Translations under genes and position numbers: made by a program
Shown here: positions 12,723 to 19,837 of the stretch, in pieces
Numbering within the stretch: the first letter of the stretch is position 1
How the letters are laid out: every line of letters starts with the position of its first letter
Assembly: GCF_000696575.1 (NCBI RefSeq)
Contig: NZ_JMSQ01000031.1
Coordinates: 1 to 53,299 of the forward strand
Length of the DNA stretch: 53,299 bases
Reading direction: 5' to 3'
Origin: Siccibacter colletis
GTDB taxonomy: Bacteria; Pseudomonadota; Gammaproteobacteria; Enterobacterales; Enterobacteriaceae
Notes under the pieces: generated by a model
Told to the model about the DNA's origin: nothing
Seen by the model: only the letters and a program-made list of their open reading frames with translations
The model's database searches: none

Positions 12723-12986
12723 ATGGAAGGACCAAAATTTAAGCCGGGACCATGGCACTGGGAAGATAAAGTCCTTTGCAATAACTCGGTCATTGTCGGT
12801 GGGGATGGATGGACATTTAACGATGCCGATAAAAGGCTCATACAGGCCGCGCCAGAGATGTTTGATGCGCTGCGTCAATTGCGTGATTACGTGGAAGATG
12901 TTTGCTGCGTCTCACCTGAAGATTGCGATAAAGAGCATCCCTTGATGCTTGCCACGTCAGCCATCTCCAAAGCCCTCGGCAAGTAA
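12723..12986 (+). CDS. Phage hypothetical protein, 87 aa
   Basis: Three ATGs in tandem (12717, 12720, 12723); the last is spaced 6 nt from GAGGAG. Product has GPWHWEDK near the start, then DKRLIQAAPEMFDALRQLRDYVEDV, a motif found in many small prophage proteins of unknown function, and a CCVSPEDC pair. Confidence 0.72.
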   Translation: MEGPKFKPGPWHWEDKVLCNNSVIVGGDGWTFNDADKRLIQAAPEMFDALRQLRDYVEDVCCVSPEDCDKEHPLMLATSAISKALGK

Positions 12987-13056
12987 TCCCCTACCCCAAT
13001 TTAACACCGGCAGCCATTACGCGGCGGCCTCTGCACATTCAAATTCAGGAGGATGC

Positions 13057-13338
13057 ATGTCTGCATATCTCGTTCAGGAACACATCGAAGCACAGGGCTG
13101 GAGCAATCACCAGGCGACTGTTGAGCGCGACGCGTGGATTGATAACCGGGCGCAGGAAATTATAGCGCTGTTCCCGGATGAACCGACGCGCATGGGGTGC
13201 TTCACGTTACCTCGCGAGGCACTTTCAGCGATGCATGGTGACGAGGCCAAAGAGGCCTATAACGACTATGTGTCCGCCATCGCTTATATCCGCGCAGAGA
13301 AAGAATGGGATCGCCTTTATCCCGCCTGCCCTTTCTGA
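13057..13338 (+). CDS. Phage hypothetical protein, 93 aa
   Basis: MSAYLVQEHIEAQGWSNHQA...; AGGAGG lies 6 nt upstream. Mostly helical, acidic. It immediately precedes recT (17-nt gap), so it belongs to the recombination module. Family not recognised. Confidence 0.7.
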   Translation: MSAYLVQEHIEAQGWSNHQATVERDAWIDNRAQEIIALFPDEPTRMGCFTLPREALSAMHGDEAKEAYNDYVSAIAYIRAEKEWDRLYPACPF

Positions 13339-13355
13339 TTCAACAAGGTTCATTT

Positions 13356-14252
13356 ATGAGCGCCAACATTATCGAATTCGTGCGTCAGCAAGAGCCGCTA
13401 TTTTGCGGCGCTCTTACTGACCAGAGTATTACCTGGGCTAAAGAAAGCCAGTTTGCCATTCAGCTCTTCCAGAAAAATGACTTCCTGGCGAAGACGGCAA
13501 TCAACAACCCCATCAGTGCACAGAACGCAATCATCAACGTGGCGGCAATCGGCATCACGCTCAACCCGGCAAGCAAACTGGCCTATTTGGTTCCTCGTGA
13601 TGGCATGGTTTGTCTCGATATCAGCTATATGGGCCTTCTTCATCTGGCTCAGGCTACCGGATCAATCAAGTGGGGCCAGTGCAAGCTGGTCTACTCAAAC
13701 GACACATACGAATCGAACGGACTCGATACTGCGCCTACTCACAAATATAACGCCTTCGGGGACCGCGGCGAGGTGGTTGGCGGCTACTGCACGGTGAAAA
13801 CCCCAGATGGTGATTATCTGACGGAAGAGATGAGCCTGGCAGAGATTAAGGCTACCGAAGCAACCAGCAAAGCCAAGAATGGCCCCTGGAAGAACTTCTG
13901 GGAGGAGATGGCGCGGAAGACCATCGTTAAGAGAGCCAGCAAGTACTGGCCCCGCGCAGAACGCCTGGATAACGCAATCCACGTCATCAATGAAGATGAG
14001 GGAATTCATCAGGAGCCAGTTATGGCTCATACGCCAGAAAGCGAAGTAATCCTTTCGGAAGAACAGCGAAAGCAGGAATTGCATGAAAGGGTATCGGCTC
14101 TGTGTGATGAGATGGAGCGCGCTCAAACCATGCACGATCTGAAAATTCACTTCCAGTCGGCATACAAGATGACAGCAGGCATGAAGCTGCAGCAGAACGT
14201 TCAGGCCATTTATAGCGAATGCAAAATGAAGTTTGACGAGGTTACTCAATGA
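13356..14252 (+). CDS. recT: RecT-family single-strand annealing protein
   Basis: 298 aa. Matches the RecT core: NPISAQNAIINVAAIGITLNP, LAYLVPRDGMVCLDISYMGL, EVVGGYCTVKTPDGDYLTEEM and ATSKAKNGPWKNFWEEMARKT. RecT anneals complementary strands and supports phage recombination. No RecE-type exonuclease gene is visible next to it, unlike Rac; the Gp157-like gene follows instead. Start at 13356 gives the usual N-terminus. C-terminal 80 residues are a coiled, acidic extension. ATGA overlap downstream. Confidence 0.93.
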   Translation: MSANIIEFVRQQEPLFCGALTDQSITWAKESQFAIQLFQKNDFLAKTAINNPISAQNAIINVAAIGITLNPASKLAYLVPRDGMVCLDISYMGLLHLAQATGSIKWGQCKLVYSNDTYESNGLDTAPTHKYNAFGDRGEVVGGYCTVKTPDGDYLTEEMSLAEIKATEATSKAKNGPWKNFWEEMARKTIVKRASKYWPRAERLDNAIHVINEDEGIHQEPVMAHTPESEVILSEEQRKQELHERVSALCDEMERAQTMHDLKIHFQSAYKMTAGMKLQQNVQAIYSECKMKFDEVTQ

Positions 14253-14731
14253 CAGCCCTTTATCAAATCGCGAATGATTTCGCCAAGCTGACTGATTCCG
14301 GCATGGAGCCGGAAATGATAGCCGACACCCTCGATGGCATTCAGTGGGAGTTGGAAGCAAAGGTTGAGCAGATTCTTGCTATTTGCAAAAACGAATCCGC
14401 TTATTCAGAGGCGCTGAAGGAAGAGAGTAAGCGCCTTGCTGAACGAGCTAAAGCAGCAGAGAACCGCGTGGCGAGCATGAAGGAGTATGTTGCCACTTCC
14501 CTCGAAACCGCTGGGAAAAAATCACTTAAGGCGGGTATCCATCAGGTAACGGTACGTGCACCTTCGAAGTCGGTAGACATTATCGACGCCTCTTCTCTCC
14601 CACCCCAGTTCGTCGAATACGACACCGTCATCAAGCCTGACAAGCTGGCAATCAAGCACCAACTTGAAGCTGGCGTTGATGTGCCTGGCGCCGTAATTAA
14701 ATTAGGCAAGCCTGCGCTGATAATTAAGTGA
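14249..14731 (+). CDS. Siphovirus Gp157-family protein
   Basis: 160 aa: N-terminal helical YQIANDFAKLTDSGMEPEMIADTL, central coiled coil (EEIS-like EESKRLAERAKAAENRVASMKEY), and C-terminal GKKSLKAGIHQVTVRAPSKSV with VPGAVI, the pattern of Gp157. This family is often paired with recT; its biochemical role is not established, though it was first linked to phage resistance in Streptococcus. Coupled to recT by ATGA. Confidence 0.88.
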   Translation: MTALYQIANDFAKLTDSGMEPEMIADTLDGIQWELEAKVEQILAICKNESAYSEALKEESKRLAERAKAAENRVASMKEYVATSLETAGKKSLKAGIHQVTVRAPSKSVDIIDASSLPPQFVEYDTVIKPDKLAIKHQLEAGVDVPGAVIKLGKPALIIK

Positions 14732-14737
14732 GTCATC

Positions 14738-15157
14738 ATGAAAAAACTCCCCTTCTATCGCCGACCCGGCAGGGTCGGTAAGTTCACAGGCCTCAAAGAG
14801 CGCATGGTATGGCAGCTATCTAAGGGCCCATTAACCGGTACGGAGCTGTGCGCGATTTTTGGTTACTCAATCGGTGAATTTAACAAGGTTGTCGGCAAAT
14901 ACATCGGTGTCGGGAAAGTCGTGAGCATCTCTGCCACTGAGTGGTTTATCCGTGATGACGGCGCGCGAGACCGTATCTATCAGGTTGAGAAGAAGGCCAA
15001 GGTGGTGGTGCCGCGCGGCAGGTCTCAGGTGTTCACACGTCAGACGCTGCTCAACGTTGACCCGGACAAGCGACAGGCATGCATCGATAAGGCATCTAAG
15101 CGAGCTGGCTTCATCAAAGCCGGCCTCTACTTCGACGAGCTGGAGTCGGCGATATGA
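14738..15157 (+). CDS. Basic, HTH-like phage protein, 139 aa
   Basis: Basic protein with ERMVWQLSKGPLTGTELCAIFGYSIGEFNKVVGKY, which reads as a winged-helix region, then GRSQVFTRQTLLNVDPD. Seven bases after the Gp157-like gene. Probably nucleic acid binding; role unknown. Confidence 0.7.
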   Translation: MKKLPFYRRPGRVGKFTGLKERMVWQLSKGPLTGTELCAIFGYSIGEFNKVVGKYIGVGKVVSISATEWFIRDDGARDRIYQVEKKAKVVVPRGRSQVFTRQTLLNVDPDKRQACIDKASKRAGFIKAGLYFDELESAI

Positions 15158-15312
15158 AACATGCTCACGACGACATAGTAGTTAATGGCATCCGACTTAC
15201 ATTCATAGTCGGAACTAACGGCTGGCTTATGCCATGGGGTGAAGTTATCTGCAATCCGCTTAAGGCGCAGAGACTGGATGAGGAGTATAGCAGCAGGCGC
15301 GAGGCGGCATGA
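15154..15312 (+). CDS. Phage hypothetical protein, 52 aa
   Basis: MKHAHDDIVVNGIRLTFIVG... with TNGWLMPWGEVICNPLKAQRL. Starts with ATGA overlap and ends just before the terminator at 15334. Not recognised. Confidence 0.65.
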   Translation: MKHAHDDIVVNGIRLTFIVGTNGWLMPWGEVICNPLKAQRLDEEYSSRREAA

Positions 15313-15333
15313 CCCTACTCCACCGAATCACCA

Positions 15334-15355
15334 GGTCGCTAAAGCGGCCTTTTTT
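15334..15355 (+). terminator. Terminator before the DksA-like gene
   Basis: GGTCGC/GCGGCC stem, TAAA loop, six T. A close copy of the terminator at 11498-11520. Confidence 0.87.
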
Positions 15356-15409
15356 ATTGGTGGCGTTCACCTTCAACCGAATTAACCGACAGTTCCGGGA
15401 GCATTGACT

Positions 15410-15622
15410 ATGGACATCATCGATACCGCAGCAGAGATTGAAGAACTTCAGCGTAACGCTGCCCTTTCCGCTCACCGCATCGACAGAAACGCAGTATCAG
15501 CTGAGCATTGTGAAGATTGCGGAGAGGGCATACCTGAGCTGCGGCGCGCTGCCGTTCCCGGCTGCCAGACGTGTGCGGAATGCCAAAGAATTATTGAGTT
15601 AAAGGGGAAACAAAAAAGGTAA
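15410..15622 (+). CDS. TraR/DksA-type zinc finger protein
   Basis: 70 aa with C-x2-C-x17-C-x2-C (CEDCGEGIP ... CQTCAEC), the four-cysteine finger of the short TraR/DksA group, preceded by a helical MDIIDTAAEIEELQ segment. Such proteins can enter the RNA polymerase secondary channel and mimic DksA plus ppGpp. The ATG at 15410 follows GGGAG at a long spacing. Confidence 0.87.
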   Translation: MDIIDTAAEIEELQRNAALSAHRIDRNAVSAEHCEDCGEGIPELRRAAVPGCQTCAECQRIIELKGKQKR

Positions 15623-15777
15623 TATATAATTATTAGCTAATATTGTTATTTATCCCTCGCAAGCTTGTGCTTAGTACTATGCTCAGCGTGGAAAGACTAT
15701 CATCAACCAATCACTTATGGAGACATACAATATATTCTCGATGAATCACTAACAGTATAAACTGAAAATTAACAAAG

Positions 15778-15805
15778 TTGAATATAATCCGTTAACTGTT
15801 ATACT
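15778..15805 (+). promoter_or_regulatory. Promoter of the membrane-protein moron
   Basis: TTGAAT, 16-bp spacer, TATACT in an AT-rich gap (15623-15824). The start would fall about 13 nt before the ATG at 15825. It has no operator half-sites like OL/OR, so it may be active in the lysogen. Confidence 0.6.
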
Positions 15806-15824
15806 CCTGCTTTTATTGTTGAAG

Positions 15825-16274
15825 ATGGACTTTACCGTGAAGATTACAGAAGAATCAATATTTAGGATGTTTGAGGGCACTAAACAGTTAATCGCAGGCT
15901 CAATAGTAGCCGCTATTACTGGGACATTAATTTTGATGCAATCAAGTTATTATCACGCAAGTAAAGCGCCACTTATGGCAATTGCTATGGTTTTAATGGT
16001 AACAATAGCAGGCTTTATTGCAATGCTTTTTTCCCCACTAACATATCGTATCGCGAAACTATTTGATATTAGCTCAAATAAAACATTATGCAGAATAATG
16101 GCTGTAATATATTTCATTTTATATTTATTCCTTACGTGTTTAATAGTTAATATTATTGCCGCATCACTTTTTGGAAGGCACGACGCAGAAGATATGAGCC
16201 TATTGTTTTTTGTTGGCTGCTTCATTGTTAGTGTAGTTCAAAGTCGTAGATACTTTAAACTCATATCAGAGTGA
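15825..16274 (+). CDS. AT-rich four-pass membrane protein (moron)
   Basis: 149 aa. Predicted membrane segments at about 20-40, 48-70, 85-113 and 128-143. Codons are much more AT-rich than flanking phage genes. It has its own promoter and lies between the DksA-like gene and xis. These are the marks of a lysogenic-conversion gene. No family recognised; start uncertain (weak ribosome-binding site). Confidence 0.7.
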   Translation: MDFTVKITEESIFRMFEGTKQLIAGSIVAAITGTLILMQSSYYHASKAPLMAIAMVLMVTIAGFIAMLFSPLTYRIAKLFDISSNKTLCRIMAVIYFILYLFLTCLIVNIIAASLFGRHDAEDMSLLFFVGCFIVSVVQSRRYFKLISE

Positions 16275-16436
16275 GATAAAGCTCTTAACTTATCGATGGA
16301 GGCATATCATTATATTTACAGAAATCCACCCTCAGTATTTTATTAATTTGCAAACCGCTTGAGCGAGGTGCGATTCACTGGGTCTCCTGTTGGATGCTGA
16401 GCACCTTTAAAACCTACTCATTTCCCTTGATGTCTT

Positions 16437-16462
16437 GCCGGCCACTGTGCCGGCTTCTTTTT
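16437..16462 (+). terminator. Terminator before xis
   Basis: GCCGGC/GCCGGC stem, 6-nt loop, TTCTTTTT. It lies between the moron and xis, so PL transcripts must pass it to express xis-int. A further inverted repeat (AGGTGC at 16366-16371, GCACCT at 16401-16406) lies upstream. Confidence 0.8.
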
Positions 16463-16476
16463 GCCCGGAGGAAACC

Positions 16477-16734
16477 ATGAGTGAAGTTATTCTGTTGATG
16501 CCTAACAAATGGCTATCCGAGGAAAAGCTGATCGCCGTTACTGGCCTGCGCCCCGGCACCATAAGCCGCGCCCGTCGAGAGTCATGGATGCAGGGACGCG
16601 AGTACATTCATTTTTCACCAGACGGTGAGCCGAAGCCGAACAGTGAATGCCTGTATAACCGCGAGGCTATCAATGAATGGATCGAGCGACAGGCAAGTAA
16701 ACAGCCTGGTGTTCAGATTGCCTTAAAGGGTTAA
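16477..16734 (+). CDS. xis: Excisionase
   Basis: 85 aa, GGAGG 7 nt upstream. The fold order matches the DUF1233-type excisionases: KWLSEEKLIAVTGLRPGTISRARRESWMQGREYIHF (winged helix) and a NREAINEWIERQ helix. It would direct Int toward excision on induction. Placed immediately before int with a 31-nt gap. Confidence 0.88.
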   Translation: MSEVILLMPNKWLSEEKLIAVTGLRPGTISRARRESWMQGREYIHFSPDGEPKPNSECLYNREAINEWIERQASKQPGVQIALKG

Positions 16735-16765
16735 GCTTATGGCGCTCTTGGACGCAGGAGGAAAT

Positions 16766-18058
16766 ATGGCGAAGTCAGCCTATCCAACAGGCGTTGAAAA
16801 CCATGGCGGGAGCATCCGCATATGGTTTATGTACAAAGGAACAAGGGTTAGGGAAAACCTTGGGGTGCCGGACACGCCCAAAAACAGAAAGACGGCCGGC
16901 GAGCTCAGGTCATCAGTCTGCTATGAAATAAAGACAGGAAATTTCGACTACCCTGCCCGCTTCCCGGATTCGCCTAACCTGTCTCGCTTTGGTGAAGAGA
17001 TGAGGCAGATTACAGTCGGTGAGCTGTGCAAAAGGTGGATCGACCTTAAGACGATGGAGATATCTAACAACACGCTCGACAGATATAAATCCATCATCAA
17101 GTGCATGCTTCCGAGGATGGGTGAGAACAAGCTGGCTTCAGCTGTCACTTACGAGGATTTGCTGCTAATCAGAAAGGAATTGCTGACCGGTTATCAGGAT
17201 ATGAAGCGCTGGCAGAAGTCGCCAGTGAAGGGCCGGAGTGTACCGACAGTAAACAGCTACATGAAGATTATCCATGGCATGTTCCAGTTCGGCATGGCAA
17301 GTGGCTACATCCAGAAGAATCCCTTCCATGGGATAACTGCGCTCAAGCGTTCGAGGTCTGAGCCAGACCCACTAACGAGGGATGAGTTCCTGAGGTTCGT
17401 TGATGCATGCCATCACGATCAGATTAAGAACTTCTGGTCACTGGCTGTTTATACCGGCATGCGACATGGAGAACTCTGTGGCCTGGCATGGGAGGACATC
17501 GACCTTACTGCTGGCACCATAACGGTGAGAAGGAATCACACCGTGGTGAAGGAGTTTACCCTCCCCAAGACGGATGCAGGTACTGACAGGGTTATCCACC
17601 TCATAGGGCCAGCTGTTGATGTACTGAAAAGTCAGGCGCTATACAGTCGTGTCGGTAGACAGTATGAAATAGAAGTGAAGATGAGGGAGTACGGGAGATC
17701 TGAAATACATCCATGCACCTTCGTGTTCAACCCGAGTATGACCACGCGGAATTCAGTTGCGGGCCATTACTCGGTAGGTTCGATCAATAAGATTTGGGAT
17801 AAGGTGATGAAGCGTGCCGGCCTCAGACATCGCAAAGCTTATCAGTCGCGTCACACATATGCATGCTGGTCACTTACAGCTGGAGCTAATCCTAACTTTA
17901 TCGCCAGTCAGATGGGTCATGCAAATGCGCAGATGGTTTATCAGGTTTATGGTGCCTGGATGTCGGATAACAACTCTGAACAGATCGCCCTTCTGAACCA
18001 GAAATTATCTGACTTTGCCCCACCCATGCCCCACGCAGTTAGATCATCGGCAGGATAG
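16766..18058 (+). CDS. int: Tyrosine-recombinase integrase
   Basis: 430 aa with AGGAGG upstream of the ATG at 16766. N-terminal arm-binding domain (about 1-65), core-binding SAM-like domain (85-190), catalytic domain with Arg233 (TGMRHGEL), Lys268, Arg362-His363 (QSRHTYA), His385 (MGHAN) and nucleophile Tyr395 (QVYGAW). The usual box II His is Tyr359 here. Directs insertion into ycjS at the adjacent attachment site; it looks intact. Confidence 0.96.
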   Translation: MAKSAYPTGVENHGGSIRIWFMYKGTRVRENLGVPDTPKNRKTAGELRSSVCYEIKTGNFDYPARFPDSPNLSRFGEEMRQITVGELCKRWIDLKTMEISNNTLDRYKSIIKCMLPRMGENKLASAVTYEDLLLIRKELLTGYQDMKRWQKSPVKGRSVPTVNSYMKIIHGMFQFGMASGYIQKNPFHGITALKRSRSEPDPLTRDEFLRFVDACHHDQIKNFWSLAVYTGMRHGELCGLAWEDIDLTAGTITVRRNHTVVKEFTLPKTDAGTDRVIHLIGPAVDVLKSQALYSRVGRQYEIEVKMREYGRSEIHPCTFVFNPSMTTRNSVAGHYSVGSINKIWDKVMKRAGLRHRKAYQSRHTYACWSLTAGANPNFIASQMGHANAQMVYQVYGAWMSDNNSEQIALLNQKLSDFAPPMPHAVRSSAG

Positions 18059-18100
18059 TAAGTCTTTTCAGTAAGTTAAGTAGACGTATGCTCCATACTG
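18059..18100. other. Prophage-chromosome junction (attachment site, approximate)
   Basis: Homology of ycjS to its E. coli counterpart stops at RHLRSME, near 18090; the following codons and the region to the int stop are phage-side. The core sequence cannot be defined because the other junction is outside the window. Confidence 0.55.
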
Positions 18101-19017
18101 CGCAGGTGGCGATTGTCGTCCGCGGCCTCGCGTGCGCACAGGGTCACCAGCTTGCCGTCTTCGTCCTGATAGACATGGGCCGGAAACAGCGTGGCCCCGG
18201 CGCGCTCGCCGCAAAACTCCACGTTCATGATCGACTGCTGGGGGATATTGAGCGCGAAGGAGGTATCCAGGCGCAGGATGCCGCCGTTGCGAAACTCGAT
18301 AGTGGCGAATACCGCATCTTCCACGCTGAAGGTTGTCGGGTCCCAGACGCCAAACTGGCCGCTGCTTTTACGGTTACCGATGCGCTGGAAGCTGTGCGCG
18401 CTGACGCGCCGCACCGCCGGAAATCCCAGCACGTACATGGCGGCATCCAGCATATGAATACCGATATCAATCAGCGGCCCGCCACCGGAGAGGGTTTTGC
18501 TGGTAAACACGCCCCAGCCCGGCACGCCGCAGCGGCGCAGCGCTCTGGCGATGGTGACATACACTTCGCCCAGCACGCCCGCCTGCACCTGCTCACGCAG
18601 CAGCAGGGCATCGAGCGCGAACCGGTGGTGGAAATCGTAGGCCAGCACGCGCCCGGCATGGCGCGCCGCGCGCCGCATGGTATCCGCTTCCTCAACGGTC
18701 ATCGCCGGCGGCTTTTCACACATCACGTGACAGCCGGCGGCCAGCGCCTGCATGACGTGTTCATAGTGAAAACGGTTTGGGGAACAGACGCTGACCACAT
18801 CGGGTCGCGCCGTTGCAAGCATTGCCTGCACGTCGGTGCAGGCCAGGGGAATACCGTAGCGCCCGGCAAACTGCTGCGCCTGGGCTTCGCTACTGTCGCA
18901 CACCGCGACCATCTGCAGATCGTCGCGGGTGCGGTAGTACGCGGCATGCACCTTGTCAGCGACCTGTCCGGCGCCGATTATCGCCACGCGAAGCGGGGAC
19001 GATGGGGTTGCATTCAT
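18076..19017 (-). CDS. ycjS: YcjS sugar 3-dehydrogenase, C-terminally truncated by the prophage
   Basis: NAD-dependent Gfo/Idh/MocA-family oxidoreductase that in E. coli oxidises C3 of glucosides/gulosides. Rossmann motif AIIGAGQVADKVHA near the start, VCSPNRFHYEH, MCEKPPA (catalytic Lys of EKP), then the C-terminal sheet with GGGPLIDIGIHMLDAAMYVLG. It matches E. coli YcjS (351 aa) up to RHLRSME, then ends HTST and stop: about 40 C-terminal residues are lost, exactly at the integrase end. That tail belongs to the C-terminal domain, so activity may be impaired. Confidence 0.9.
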   Translation of the reverse strand: MNATPSSPLRVAIIGAGQVADKVHAAYYRTRDDLQMVAVCDSSEAQAQQFAGRYGIPLACTDVQAMLATARPDVVSVCSPNRFHYEHVMQALAAGCHVMCEKPPAMTVEEADTMRRAARHAGRVLAYDFHHRFALDALLLREQVQAGVLGEVYVTIARALRRCGVPGWGVFTSKTLSGGGPLIDIGIHMLDAAMYVLGFPAVRRVSAHSFQRIGNRKSSGQFGVWDPTTFSVEDAVFATIEFRNGGILRLDTSFALNIPQQSIMNVEFCGERAGATLFPAHVYQDEDGKLVTLCAREAADDNRHLRSMEHTST

Positions 19018-19031
19018 GTGCTCGCGGCCTC

Positions 19032-19820
19032 TCAGCAGTCACGTAAATAAGCCAGAGACTGGCGGTACGCCTGAGCCGGGTCATCCGCGCGTATGCGGCA
19101 CTCGTAGACCACGTAGCCGCTGTAGCCGTCCTGGCGGAGCTGGTCAAACAGCGCATGGAAATCGAGCGCGCCGCTGCCCGGCTGGTAGCGATGGTTGTCT
19201 GCGATATGCACGTGGCCCAGCAGGTCGCGATTGGCATGCAGCGCCCCGGCGATGCTGTCCTCTTCAATATTCATGTGGTAGAAATCACCGATGATTTTTA
19301 CCTGCTGCAGCCCGCCCTCCTCGATGTAACGACGCGCATCCGCCAGGGTGTTGATCATGTGATCCTGGTAGCGGTTCAACGGTTCGAGAAACACTGTCGT
19401 GCCGGTGCGCGCTGCCACCTGGTCCAGATAGCGCAGCGAGTCGCTCACCGCCTTCCGATCCCCGGCCAGGCTGCGTGGTGAGGTCATCGGCGGCAAACGG
19501 AACGTAAACATCCCCCAGGCCGCAGGCACCACGATGCCCTTGCCGCCGACTTCCGCCAGCGCTTCGAGGATGCAGGTGATTTGCGCCAGACCGTTCAGAC
19601 GACGCTCCTCAATAAAATCCCCGATCCAGCCGTCATACCCGCCGCAGGCGGTCGTCACGGGTAAACCGGTCTCTTTTATTGCCGCTTTGACCTCGTCGAG
19701 ATGGTCCACCAGCAGCCTGCCGTCGATTTCGTAGCCGTCAAAGCCCATAGCCTTGATATAGCGAAACTTTTCCAGAATATTTTCCGGGAAAAAAGCCTGA
19801 TTTTGCGTTGCGATTTTCAT
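19032..19820 (-). CDS. ycjR: YcjR sugar 3-keto epimerase
   Basis: 262 aa TIM-barrel of the xylose-isomerase-like family. E. coli YcjR is a metal-dependent C4 epimerase of 3-keto sugars. Near-identical segments: TGLPVTTACGGYDGWIGDFIEERRLNGL, VPAAWGMFTFRLPPMTSPRSL, EPLNRYQDHMINTL and IGDFYHMNIEED (metal ligands Glu, Asp, His). ATG at 19820 matches the E. coli start. Between ycjQ and ycjS with short gaps, hence one operon. Confidence 0.95.
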   Translation of the reverse strand: MKIATQNQAFFPENILEKFRYIKAMGFDGYEIDGRLLVDHLDEVKAAIKETGLPVTTACGGYDGWIGDFIEERRLNGLAQITCILEALAEVGGKGIVVPAAWGMFTFRLPPMTSPRSLAGDRKAVSDSLRYLDQVAARTGTTVFLEPLNRYQDHMINTLADARRYIEEGGLQQVKIIGDFYHMNIEEDSIAGALHANRDLLGHVHIADNHRYQPGSGALDFHALFDQLRQDGYSGYVVYECRIRADDPAQAYRQSLAYLRDC

Positions 19821-19837
19821 GGTCATTTCATCCTTGA

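Larger units (their letters stand above)
1..18075. mobile_element. Lambda-like prophage (integrase end to start of late region)
   Basis: A coherent lambdoid early region: int and xis at the right end, PL operon, cI, cro, cII, O-type initiator, DnaB-type helicase, nin genes, Q, tRNAs and the start of a late gene. Gene order and divergent transcription follow lambda exactly. The right boundary is next to the truncated ycjS. The left boundary (lysis, head and tail genes) is outside the window, so completeness cannot be judged. No insertion sequence interrupts it. Confidence 0.97.

Noticed and set aside
1-18075. Insertion sequences or transposases
   Set aside because: No transposase-like protein, terminal inverted repeats or target duplications were seen.
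18088-19050. 320-codon plus-strand frame opposite ycjS
   Set aside because: Shadow of ycjS codon bias; no ribosome-binding site or recognisable domain.
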